Assembly (NCBI RefSeq): GCF_036689815.1 | Contig: NZ_JBAHUR010000002.1 | Span: forward strand, 186,001 to 250,000 | DNA length: 64,000 nucleotides | Direction of reading: 5' to 3' | Source of the DNA: Magnetovibrio sp. PR-2 | GTDB taxonomy: Bacteria; Pseudomonadota; Alphaproteobacteria; Rhodospirillales; Magnetovibrionaceae | Part shown: positions 28,407-34,660 of the stretch, one piece after another | Position numbering within the stretch: the first letter of the stretch is position 1 | Layout: every line of letters starts with the position of its first letter | The notes under the pieces: generated by a model | Databases searched by the model: none | What the model saw: only the letters and a program-made list of their open reading frames with translations | Told to the model about the DNA's origin: nothing | Translations under genes and position numbers: made by a program

Positions 28407-28760
28407 ATGAACAATGTTCGTATTGACAACAATCTCTTAGGCATATTGGCTTACATACGCGAAGAAGTCGAACGTGCCGAAACCGTTGGTGAAATCAACG
28501 AAAGTCTTTTGCTGCTGGAAACAGCCATGAAAGAAAGTAAAAGTGTCTCGCCTATCCAAGGCTTGCCGAACATCAACGTTGAATATACGTCCACTGAAGC
28601 GCAATTTAATGTCGCAACCAATGTTCCGGATTGTTTGGTATCGACCTTTTACGACCTTTCTGAAAAAATGAACCAGTTGCAAGTTGATGACCCGGAAACG
28701 TTCTCCAATGCTTCAACCGCGCTGCACTGGCTGGCGAACAACGACAAAGTTATAAGCTGA
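28407..28760 (+). CDS. Quorum-sensing-associated small protein, copy A (unknown family)
   Basis: I do not recognise this 117-residue soluble, probably mostly helical protein. It is a clear homolog of the protein at 29689-30042. Shared blocks are a helix with AYIREEVERA, the motif SPIQGL, and a C-terminal block LVSTFYDLSEKMNQLQ followed by NAST and ANND. I chose the ATG at 28407, preceded by GGGG, because the upstream residues do not match the homolog. It follows luxI and precedes the second luxR. A role in modulating LuxR activity is suggested only by position; antiactivators such as TraM are of similar size, but I see no convincing TraM similarity. Confidence 0.8.
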   Translation: MNNVRIDNNLLGILAYIREEVERAETVGEINESLLLLETAMKESKSVSPIQGLPNINVEYTSTEAQFNVATNVPDCLVSTFYDLSEKMNQLQVDDPETFSNASTALHWLANNDKVIS

Positions 28761-28805
28761 TCCACCTCAACACCTCGCCTATAGGTGGTTGATCGGCTCT
28801 TTTTT
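28755..28805 (+). terminator. Terminator after first small gene
   Basis: AGCTGATC with CAACACCT pairs imperfectly with AGGTGGTTG and GATCGGCT, followed by six T residues. The stem overlaps the stop codon. It separates luxR-luxI-small gene A from the second luxR. Confidence 0.8.
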
Positions 28806-28859
28806 GTATGATTTACTTGCGTCAACATCTGGTTGGGCAAAGTTGGTGGTGACTGTCTA

Positions 28860-29579
28860 ATGACAGCAAAAGTTGCGCAATTTATTGAAGAGTCTATGGG
28901 GGCGACCAGCCCTCAGGACTTATTTTCTCTCTATTGCGCGAGCTTATCGGCACTCGGCATAGATCGCGCAGTGTATAGCGCCATGCGCAACACCCCGCGC
29001 TTTGAAACCAAAGTTCCTGCGATTTTTTGCAGCTATCCTGAAGACTGGGTAAAATATTATTTTGAGAATGGCTTTATCGAAGCGGATCCAGTTCGAATCC
29101 GCGGTCTTCATACACGCCGGGCGTTCACTTGGGACTCCATGATGGCGCAGCATGACCTGAACAATGCTGAGCAAGAGATCATGGATTTAGGCGAAGAGGC
29201 CGGGCTCAAAAGTGGGAGCGCCATGGTCTTTCATGGGCCCATGGGCGAGGCTTTTGGTGTCGGCTTGGCGTGCAGCGAACACAACCCAGATGTTGAGCAC
29301 CACCTCAAAGAAATTGAAATTCTTTCCACCCAGTTTCACGTTCAATTTTCAGCGCATTTCGGTCAGGACCAATCATCCAAGGCTCCGTTGACGCCCCGGG
29401 AATTGGAAATTTTGAAATGGGTCGCAAGCGGCAAAAGCAACTGGGCCATCGGTGAGATCTTAGCGCTTTCAGAACATGGCGTAGAATACCATGTGCGCAA
29501 TATCCTCAAAAAGATGGACGCGGATTCTCGGCTGAGCGCCGTGGTCAAAGCTCTCTACAACGGCTACCTCACCTTATAG
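28860..29579 (+). CDS. LuxR-family AHL-responsive transcription factor (second copy)
   Basis: The 239-residue protein has the same two-domain layout as the first LuxR: autoinducer binding (about 15-165) and a C-terminal helix-turn-helix beginning LTPRELEILKWVASGKSN. Pocket residues are intact: Trp63, Tyr67, Asp76-Pro77 and Trp91. It is therefore an additional AHL receptor rather than a degenerate copy. It has no luxI of its own and is followed by the second small gene. I chose the ATG at 28860; the upstream in-frame TTG at 28833 is less likely. It may respond to the neighbouring LuxI signal or to foreign AHLs. Confidence 0.92.
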   Translation: MTAKVAQFIEESMGATSPQDLFSLYCASLSALGIDRAVYSAMRNTPRFETKVPAIFCSYPEDWVKYYFENGFIEADPVRIRGLHTRRAFTWDSMMAQHDLNNAEQEIMDLGEEAGLKSGSAMVFHGPMGEAFGVGLACSEHNPDVEHHLKEIEILSTQFHVQFSAHFGQDQSSKAPLTPRELEILKWVASGKSNWAIGEILALSEHGVEYHVRNILKKMDADSRLSAVVKALYNGYLTL

Positions 29580-29604
29580 TGCTTTAAATACAATAGATTA
29601 CAAA

Positions 29605-29624
29605 AACTATGGAGTTCCGTAGTC
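29605..29624. promoter_or_regulatory. Lux-box-like palindrome upstream of second small gene
   Basis: ACTATGGAGTTCCGTAGT (29606-29623) is an inverted repeat with two mismatched pairs and fits NNCT-N12-AGNN. It lies 65 bases before the small-gene start and 26 bases after the second luxR stop. The central loop would be too short for a terminator hairpin, so a protein-binding site is more likely. Confidence 0.6.
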
Positions 29625-29688
29625 GCTTATTTATGTCCAATGATGAATAACTTGTGCCACAACACATGCACAAAAACAGGGCATTGGA

Positions 29689-30042
29689 ATGAGCTACGCT
29701 GATGAGCAACTTTTCGGGTTAATCGCCTACGTTCGCCATGAGATTGATCGCGCGCGAAACGTGAAGGACCTGGACGACATCATACTGCTTTTGGATTTAG
29801 CCCTGAAACAACATTCCACAGCTTCACCCATCCAGGGGCTAAAGCACATTCAGGCCGAATATCCGCTGCACAACATTCATCGTGGCGTCAATGTCACCAC
29901 CCGTGTCCCCAAAAGCTTGGTATCAACGTTTTACGACCTCTCGACCAAGATGAACCAGCTTCAATACCAAAACCCTGAACTGTTTGCCAACGCCTCCACA
30001 ACTTTGTATTGGATTGCCAACAACGACTGTCTCGTCGATTGA
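29689..30042 (+). CDS. Quorum-sensing-associated small protein, copy B (unknown family)
   Basis: This 117-residue protein is a paralog of the one at 28407-28760. By hand alignment, 28 of 37 residues match in the C-terminal block from LVSTFYDLS to ANND, and 20 of 44 in the N-terminal helical block ending SPIQGL. The middle segment is variable and two residues longer than in copy A. There is no signal peptide, membrane helix or DNA-binding motif. A lux-box-like site upstream suggests it is itself a quorum-sensing target. Function unknown; association with LuxR receptors is inferred from the repeated luxR-small gene arrangement. Confidence 0.82.
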   Translation: MSYADEQLFGLIAYVRHEIDRARNVKDLDDIILLLDLALKQHSTASPIQGLKHIQAEYPLHNIHRGVNVTTRVPKSLVSTFYDLSTKMNQLQYQNPELFANASTTLYWIANNDCLVD

Positions 30043-30069
30043 GCACGCCAAACCATCGCGGACACAAAA

Positions 30070-30104
30070 AAACGGGGCCTCCCACTGGGAAGCCCCGTTT
30101 TGTT
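30070..30104 (+). terminator. Terminator closing the quorum-sensing cassette
   Basis: AAACGGGGC-C-TCCC and GGGA-A-GCCCCGTTT form a long stem flanked by A and T runs, so it can act on both strands. It sits between the second small gene and the convergent tsf. Confidence 0.92.
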
Positions 30105-30125
30105 TGTTGAAAAAGACAGCAGGGC

Positions 30126-31022
30126 TTAGACGCCGGCAGCGGCAGCCACTTCAGCTGCGAAGTCTTCTTCTTTTTTCTCGATGCCTTCGCCCAGACCGAA
30201 GCGAGCAAAGGCTTTGACGTCAACGCCAGCTGCAGAAGCGGCTTTGCCGACTTTGCTTTCGCCGTCGATGACAAAGGTTTGTTCCAACAAGCACACTTCG
30301 CCGTAGTACTTGTTGATGCGGCCCATGATCATTTTTTCGATGATCTCTTCGGGCTTGCCGGACTCGCGGGCTTGTTCGGTCAGAACTTGTTTTTCACGCT
30401 CGACCAATTGCGGGTCCAAATCGTCGCGGGACAAGGACGCCGGGTTCGTCGCAGCCACGTGCATGGCAACTTGCTTGCCAAAAGAAGCAGCGTCAGAACC
30501 CGTTGCAGCAACCAACACGCCGATTTTGCCCAGGCCGTCGGTGACCGCGCCGTGAACGTAAGCCGCGACTTCGCCGCCTTCGGCTTCCAAAACGTCAACG
30601 CGGCGGATGTTCATGTTTTCGCCGATGGTCGCGATCAACTGGGTCAATTCGTCAGCCACGTTGCGGCCCGTTTCCGGGTAATACATGGCTTTCAAAGCGT
30701 CCAAGTCGCCACCGGAGCTCAAAGCCAGTTTGGCAACGGTGGACACAAAACCTTGGAACTGATCGTTACGCGACACAAAGTCGGTTTCAGCGTTGACTTC
30801 GACAACAGCGCCTTTGGCACCTTCAACAGCAACACCCACCAGACCTTCGGCAGCGATACGGCCAGCTTTTTTCGCAGCCGTGCCCAAACCTTTGGTGCGC
30901 AGCCAGTCAATTGCGGCGTCGATGTCGCCGTCGTTTTCGTTCAGCGCTTTTTTGCAATCCATCATGCCAGCGCCGGATTTTTCGCGGAGCTCTTTCACCA
31001 GAGCAGCGGTAATAGCAGCCAT
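30126..31022 (-). CDS. tsf: Elongation factor Ts
   Basis: EF-Ts recycles EF-Tu by releasing GDP. The 298-residue protein opens with the UBA-like [20 protein letters not shown], then has [16 protein letters not shown] and the dimerisation core, ending in a short Ala-rich tail. It follows rpsB by 61 bases; a small inverted repeat (GTCAT and ATGAC) lies in that gap. Its usual downstream neighbour pyrH lies beyond the quorum-sensing cassette. Confidence 0.97.
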   Translation of the reverse strand: MAAITAALVKELREKSGAGMMDCKKALNENDGDIDAAIDWLRTKGLGTAAKKAGRIAAEGLVGVAVEGAKGAVVEVNAETDFVSRNDQFQGFVSTVAKLALSSGGDLDALKAMYYPETGRNVADELTQLIATIGENMNIRRVDVLEAEGGEVAAYVHGAVTDGLGKIGVLVAATGSDAASFGKQVAMHVAATNPASLSRDDLDPQLVEREKQVLTEQARESGKPEEIIEKMIMGRINKYYGEVCLLEQTFVIDGESKVGKAASAAGVDVKAFARFGLGEGIEKKEEDFAAEVAAAAGV

Positions 31023-31083
31023 CTTAAATTTCTCCGTTAAGATGATGAGGTCATAGCATCAAGCCATGACACATTATTGAACC

Positions 31084-31881
31084 TTAAGCAGATGCTTCTT
31101 CAGCCGGGGCTTCTGCGGCAGCTTCTTCAGGAAGCGCTTCCACAGCAACCTCTTCAGCTTCACCCAAATCGCCACCGCTTTTCACAACTTCAGCTTGGAT
31201 GCCGTCCAGAACGGAACCCGCAATAAGTTCGCAGTAGGTGGTGATGGCGCGAATAGCATCATCGTTGCCCGGGATCGGGTAGTCGACGCCTTTCGGGTCG
31301 GAGTTGCTATCCAGCACAGCCACAACCGGAATGCCCAGTTTGTTAGCTTCGGCGATGGCAATGGATTCTTTGTTGGTGTCGATGACGAACATGATGTCCG
31401 GCAGACCGCCCATATCTTTGATGCCGCCCAGAGCCAGCTCCAGCTTGTCGCGTTCGCGGGTCATTTGCAGCATTTCTTTTTTGGTCAAGCCTTCGGTTTT
31501 GGCTTCGTCACCCAATTGAGCGTCCAAGTCGCGCAGACGCTTGATGGAACCGGAAATCGTGTTCCAGTTCGTCATCATGCCGCCCAACCAGCGGTGGTTG
31601 ACGTAGTACTGACCGCAGTTTTTAGCGGTTTCAGCAATTTTGTCTTGAGCTTGGCGCTTGGTGCCGACGAACAGCACACGACCGCCGCCAGCGACAGCTT
31701 CGCGGACAGCTTCCATAGCGCGACCCAGCATGGGGACGGTTTGACCAAGATCGATGATGTGAACACCGTTGCGCGCTCCAAACAGGAACGGCGCCATTTT
31801 CGGGTTCCAGCGACGGGTGTTGTGACCAAAGTGAATACCAGCTTCCAAGAGCTGGCGCATCGTAAAGGTTGGCGTAGCCAT
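31084..31881 (-). CDS. rpsB: Small ribosomal subunit protein S2
   Basis: S2 is assembled late into the small ribosomal subunit. The 265-residue protein shows [38 protein letters not shown]-like text (as [12 protein letters not shown]) and the [16 protein letters not shown] segment. The C-terminal 35 residues are an acidic Ala/Glu-rich tail, commonly seen in alphaproteobacteria. The leader upstream (31918-31989) contains three hairpins. Confidence 0.97.
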   Translation of the reverse strand: MATPTFTMRQLLEAGIHFGHNTRRWNPKMAPFLFGARNGVHIIDLGQTVPMLGRAMEAVREAVAGGGRVLFVGTKRQAQDKIAETAKNCGQYYVNHRWLGGMMTNWNTISGSIKRLRDLDAQLGDEAKTEGLTKKEMLQMTRERDKLELALGGIKDMGGLPDIMFVIDTNKESIAIAEANKLGIPVVAVLDSNSDPKGVDYPIPGNDDAIRAITTYCELIAGSVLDGIQAEVVKSGGDLGEAEEVAVEALPEEAAAEAPAEEASA

Positions 31882-31917
31882 TTTTTATTTCCTTTTCCGG
31901 TTAAGCCTCCGCGGACA

Positions 31918-31989
31918 ATCGTCTCTCAAATGAGAGACACCGGAGCGACGATCTGGTGAATTGGCACCAGGGCCGCACGTCCGCGTGCG
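31918..31989 (-). promoter_or_regulatory. Structured 5' leader of rpsB
   Basis: Read on the minus strand, three consecutive inverted repeats precede rpsB: CGCACG/CGTGCG (31974-31989), CTGGTG/CACCAG (31953-31970) and GTCTCTCA/TGAGAGAC (31921-31938). The last ends 40 bases before the start codon. There is no T-run, so these are not simple terminators. Autoregulation by S2 is known for other bacterial rpsB leaders; whether this leader works that way is inference. Confidence 0.55.
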
Positions 31990-32155
31990 AGATAACACCC
32001 CACCATGGGATGCTTGCGGCGGGTTTTAAGCGCTTCCCCACCCGAATGCAAGCAAAAAAAGAGCTGAAAATCAGCCATTTTTGGCATTCACACCTGTTCG
32101 CGTCAGCCGTCCATCCTTAGAACGCAAATTTCACCTGACAGGAGATCGAAAAACC

Positions 32156-32332
32156 ATGGCTGACCGTTATGAAATTTATAAGGACAAAGCCGGCGAATGG
32201 CGTTGGCGTTTTGTGGCGTCCAACGGCAACAACATGGCCAACGGCGGCGAAGGCTATAAGAACAAAAGCGACTGCGAAAACGGCATTGAGAAGTTGAAAA
32301 ACTCCAAAGATGCCGAGGTCGTCGAGGTCTAA
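32156..32332 (+). CDS. YegP/DUF1508-family small protein
   Basis: The 58-residue protein is a single copy of the DUF1508 domain: a beta strand with YEIYKDKAGEWRWRFVASNG, the NMANGGEGYKNKSDCENGIEKLK motif and a final VVEV. E. coli YegP has two such repeats; single-repeat forms are common in proteobacteria. The function is unknown. I chose the ATG at 32156, with GGAG ten bases upstream, over an in-frame start 75 bases earlier whose residues do not fit the family. It is divergent from rpsB. Confidence 0.88.
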   Translation: MADRYEIYKDKAGEWRWRFVASNGNNMANGGEGYKNKSDCENGIEKLKNSKDAEVVEV

Positions 32333-32356
32333 GGCCTGAGTTCGCTGAACCTCAAG

Positions 32357-32384
32357 CCGGGAGCGTGAAAAAACATGCTCCCGG
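32357..32384 (+). terminator. Hairpin after DUF1508 gene
   Basis: CCGGGAGC and GCTCCCGG form an eight-base stem, extended by GTG/CAT, with an A-rich loop. No T-run follows, so termination efficiency is uncertain. Confidence 0.5.
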
Positions 32385-32458
32385 AATGGGGTTCGCATCC
32401 CCAGAAAGCTTCACTGTTCCGTCATGCGAACGTCATGCCTGGACGGGATAATGGCGCT

Positions 32459-32956
32459 ATGCTTGATACGAAATCCTTATCATTTACAGCGTTCAAACCT
32501 GCGGATTTGCCGCAGGTGCGCGCGCTTCACGCCCTCTCCTTTCAGTCGTTGGCGTCTGGGGCGCATTCCGCCCAGCAGATCCATGCGCATGTAAAGTATA
32601 TGCACACGGACGAATATGCCGACGATCTGGATCGCTCAAACCTACAATGTGCTTTGGACGGCAACGGCGATTTGATTGCGACGGCCGGTTGGGTGTGGAT
32701 GGACGAAGCCCCAACGACGGCGCGCTTGCGCAAAGTCTTTGTGCATCCCGACAACGCCGGAACCGGTCTGGGCCGGACTATGGTCGAACGTGTTGAAGGC
32801 TTAGCCAAAGACAGCGGCAGCGAAGACTATTTCGTGCGCGCCAACATCAATGCCAAGGGTTTCTATCAGCGCTTAGGCTACGCGCCCATCAAACCAGGAA
32901 CCATGGACGTCATGGACGGCATAAGCTTGCCCATCATGTTCATGCACAAAGGTTGA
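32459..32956 (+). CDS. GNAT-family N-acetyltransferase
   Basis: GNAT enzymes transfer an acetyl group from acetyl-CoA to an amine. The 165-residue protein has the central strands GDLIATAGWVWMDE, the acetyl-CoA loop as KVFVHPDNAGTGLGRTMVERVE, and the C-terminal FYQRLGYAPIKPG. I chose the ATG at 32459, just before SLSFTAFKPADL; earlier in-frame starts at 32435 and 32375 lie in or near the hairpin. The substrate cannot be predicted. Confidence 0.85.
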   Translation: MLDTKSLSFTAFKPADLPQVRALHALSFQSLASGAHSAQQIHAHVKYMHTDEYADDLDRSNLQCALDGNGDLIATAGWVWMDEAPTTARLRKVFVHPDNAGTGLGRTMVERVEGLAKDSGSEDYFVRANINAKGFYQRLGYAPIKPGTMDVMDGISLPIMFMHKG

Positions 32957-33057
32957 GCGCTTCACAAACCACTGATTGATCCGTTTTACAAGTAACAGCC
33001 GCGACTAAACACCTGCTAAGCACTTGTAATCCTGTACAAATGGCCCATATGGAAACC

Positions 33058-33237
33058 ATGACAACTGAAACAAAATTCCTGATCCGATATGGATTGCAAA
33101 ACTACGTGCGCCACACCCGAGACGGTGAACGGCACACCTTTGTCATTCACGGCCAAGCCGATCCCAAATTGGTTGGGCATGCACAATCGCTGATTGCCGA
33201 GCGCTATGGCTCTGGCGCAGAGATCTTGATTTCTTGA
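33058..33237 (+). CDS. Small protein of a 59-residue paralog pair (copy 1)
   Basis: I do not recognise this family. The 59-residue protein opens TKFLIRYGLQNYVRH and contains GERHTFVIH, the conserved PKLVGHA and the ending GSGAEIL. It is paralogous to the protein at 34418-34597, with 35 of 59 residues identical by hand count. I chose the ATG at 33058 because it gives the same length as the paralog and has GGAA upstream; two earlier in-frame ATGs lie at 33040 and 33049. It is predicted soluble and basic. The paralog pair flanks the Gly-rich protein gene and cspA. Confidence 0.75.
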   Translation: MTTETKFLIRYGLQNYVRHTRDGERHTFVIHGQADPKLVGHAQSLIAERYGSGAEILIS

Positions 33238-33245
33238 CAATTTCT

Positions 33246-33263
33246 GGGGGCTAGCCCCCTTTT
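33246..33263 (+). terminator. Terminator after 59-residue protein gene (copy 1)
   Basis: GGGGGCTAGCCCCC is a perfect palindrome followed by TTTT, nine bases after the stop codon. The tight centre would open to a small loop in RNA. Confidence 0.65.
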
Positions 33264-33273
33264 CAACATGAAA

Positions 33274-33301
33274 TGGGAGCGCCTGTCACCAGGCGCTCCC
33301 A
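33274..33301 (-). terminator. Strong hairpin after Gly-rich protein gene
   Basis: TGGGAGCGCCTG and CAGGCGCTCCCA form a perfect 12-base stem with a four-base loop, 24 bases downstream of the minus-strand gene. The following T-run is short (TTT). Confidence 0.75.
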
Positions 33302-33325
33302 CAGTCATGGTCGCAATAGGCGTGG

Positions 33326-33742
33326 TTACTGCTGCGGTGCAGCGGGTGCCGGAGCCGGAGCCGGGTAACCCGGAGCCGCACCATAAGGGGCACCATACGG
33401 AGCACCGTAAGGCGCACCATAGGGAGCACCGTAGCCATAAGGCGCGCCGTAGCCGTAGCCAGGGCCGCCACGGTATCCGTTGTAACCGTTGTAGCCGTTA
33501 TTCATGTTGTTGTTCATGGAGTTGTAGCCGTTGCCGGAGCCATTGCCGCTCATGCCGAAGGAAAAGTTACCCGATCCATCGCCAGAGCCATTGTTGCCCC
33601 AGTTGCCGTTATTGTTGCCCCAACCATTGTTGTTGCCCCAACCGTTGTTGTTGCCAAACGGGCCCCAACCCCAAGCGTGTGCTTGACCCGCAAACGCACC
33701 AAGCGATACGGCAACAGCCGAAATCATCAGAATTTTTTTCAT
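33326..33742 (-). CDS. Secreted Gly/Asn/Tyr-rich protein, sulfur-globule-protein-like
   Basis: The 138-residue precursor has a signal peptide ending GQAHA, then low-complexity sequence: NNNGWGNN repeats, a segment [25 protein letters not shown], then [13 protein letters not shown] repeats and a Pro/Ala-rich tail. Composition and the central SFGMSGxGSGxGY-like motif resemble the sulfur globule proteins (SgpA/SgpB) of purple sulfur bacteria, which coat periplasmic sulfur. This is similarity by eye; other Gly-rich structural or adhesive secreted proteins are possible. It has its own terminator and is divergent from cspA. Confidence 0.7.
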   Translation of the reverse strand: MKKILMISAVAVSLGAFAGQAHAWGWGPFGNNNGWGNNNGWGNNNGNWGNNGSGDGSGNFSFGMSGNGSGNGYNSMNNNMNNGYNGYNGYRGGPGYGYGAPYGYGAPYGAPYGAPYGAPYGAAPGYPAPAPAPAAPQQ

Positions 33743-34145
33743 GAATTATTGTCCTCATACCCCCCTCAAATCTGTGAATGAGAGAAGACGGGTAGAGGGA
33801 AAAGGCCCATTATCTCCAACGAGATGGAGACACCCCCTCCAATATTAAAGGTGCACAGGAAAACGCATGACAAACGTGGTAAGCAACCCGTGCAGGAACT
33901 GTCATTAAATCTATTCTAAAGCGTTTTCAAAGAATTGCGAAAAAAAATTTATTTATACAAAGCTTGACTTTGCGATGGTTTAGACCACTTATCACCCATA
34001 CGTTTTACAATTGTTTGGCCTACCTAGATATTCGGTACGCTGATTAGCTTCGTTTTCCCCTGACAATGTAATCCTCGACCCGCCGCTCCCAACCTTATGT
34101 GTGGAGACGGTTTGCTAATGAACGCCTGTTAGAAGGAAAATAACA
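33743..34145. other. Divergent intergenic region with cspA leader
   Basis: This 403-base stretch lies between the minus-strand Gly-rich protein gene and plus-strand cspA. It is AT-rich in the middle and should hold both promoters and a long cspA 5' leader, which in cold-shock genes often controls translation. I see one small inverted repeat (TCTCCA/TGGAGA, 33813-33830) near the Gly-rich gene. I find no coding region. Confidence 0.5.
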
Positions 34146-34355
34146 ATGGCTATCGGTACTGTTAAATGGTTCAACCCGGACAAAGGTTTTGGTTTTATTG
34201 AGCCCAAAGATGGTGGGAACGACGCATTCGTTCACATCTCCGCTGTCGAGCGCGCCGGTCTGCGCACGCTCAAAGAAGGTCAAGAAATCTCTTACGATTT
34301 GATCGCAGGTCAAAACGGCAAATCTTCTGCCGAAAACCTGATCATCGAAGGTTAA
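34146..34355 (+). CDS. cspA: Cold-shock protein, single-stranded nucleic acid chaperone
   Basis: The 69-residue protein is a single cold-shock domain that binds RNA and ssDNA. It has both ribonucleoprotein motifs, KGFGFI and AFVHIS, and opens with GTVKWFNPDKGFGF. An AGAAGGAAAA ribosome-binding site precedes the ATG. Whether it is cold-inducible or constitutive cannot be told from the coding sequence. Confidence 0.95.
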   Translation: MAIGTVKWFNPDKGFGFIEPKDGGNDAFVHISAVERAGLRTLKEGQEISYDLIAGQNGKSSAENLIIEG

Positions 34356-34363
34356 CGCCGTTC

Positions 34364-34394
34364 GCAGCCCTCTCGAGCGATCGATGAGGGCTGC
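34364..34394 (+). terminator. Hairpin between cspA and the second 59-residue protein gene
   Basis: GCAGCCCTC and GAGGGCTGC form a nine-base stem, supported by outer GCCG/CGGC (34357-34404). No T-run follows, so partial read-through into the next small gene is possible. Confidence 0.6.
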
Positions 34395-34417
34395 ACGCGA
34401 CGGCATTTAGGATACAA

Positions 34418-34597
34418 ATGAATCACGCAAATAAGTTCCTATTACGATACGGACTACATAATTTTGTCCGCTACAGCCAAAACGGCGAGCGGCCTACGTT
34501 TACCATCCACGACCAATCCAATCCCAAATTGGTCGGACACGCAAAATCTCTCATCACTGACAGCTTTGGTTCTGGCGCCGATATCCTCGTTCCTTAA
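34418..34597 (+). CDS. Small protein of a 59-residue paralog pair (copy 2)
   Basis: A 59-codon reading frame starting ATG at 34418 and ending TAA at 34595-34597 encodes a paralog of the protein at 33058-33237. It opens NKFLLRYGLHNFVRY and contains NGERPTFTIH, PKLVGHA and GSGADIL, with no gaps relative to copy 1. It is short enough to be missed by standard length cut-offs. It lies 62 bases after cspA and may be transcribed with it. The function is unknown. Confidence 0.78.
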   Translation: MNHANKFLLRYGLHNFVRYSQNGERPTFTIHDQSNPKLVGHAKSLITDSFGSGADILVP

Positions 34598-34637
34598 GGA
34601 TCGGTAAGCCCAGGGCCTTTCCTGCTTAATATTTACA

Positions 34638-34655
34638 ATACGAACCGTCTCGTAT
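34638..34655. promoter_or_regulatory. Probable TetR-type operator before the TetR-GNAT gene
   Basis: ATACGA-ACCGTC-TCGTAT is an 18-base inverted repeat ending five bases before the proposed start codon. TetR-family repressors commonly bind such palindromes at their own promoters, so autorepression is likely. Confidence 0.6.
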
Positions 34656-34660
34656 ATATT

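Noticed and set aside
28407-28760. Small quorum-sensing proteins as TraM antiactivators
   Set aside because: Size and helicity agree, but I could not match TraM sequence motifs, so the name is not justified.
33340-33520. CRISPR or minisatellite array in the repeats near 33400
   Set aside because: The short periodic units encode the in-frame PYGAPYG repeats of the secreted protein; there are no unique spacers and no cas genes.
33268-33744. A His/Arg/Cys-rich frame antisense to the Gly-rich protein gene
   Set aside because: The low-complexity product simply reflects the complementary strand of Gly/Asn/Tyr repeats; the minus-strand frame has a proper signal peptide and start.
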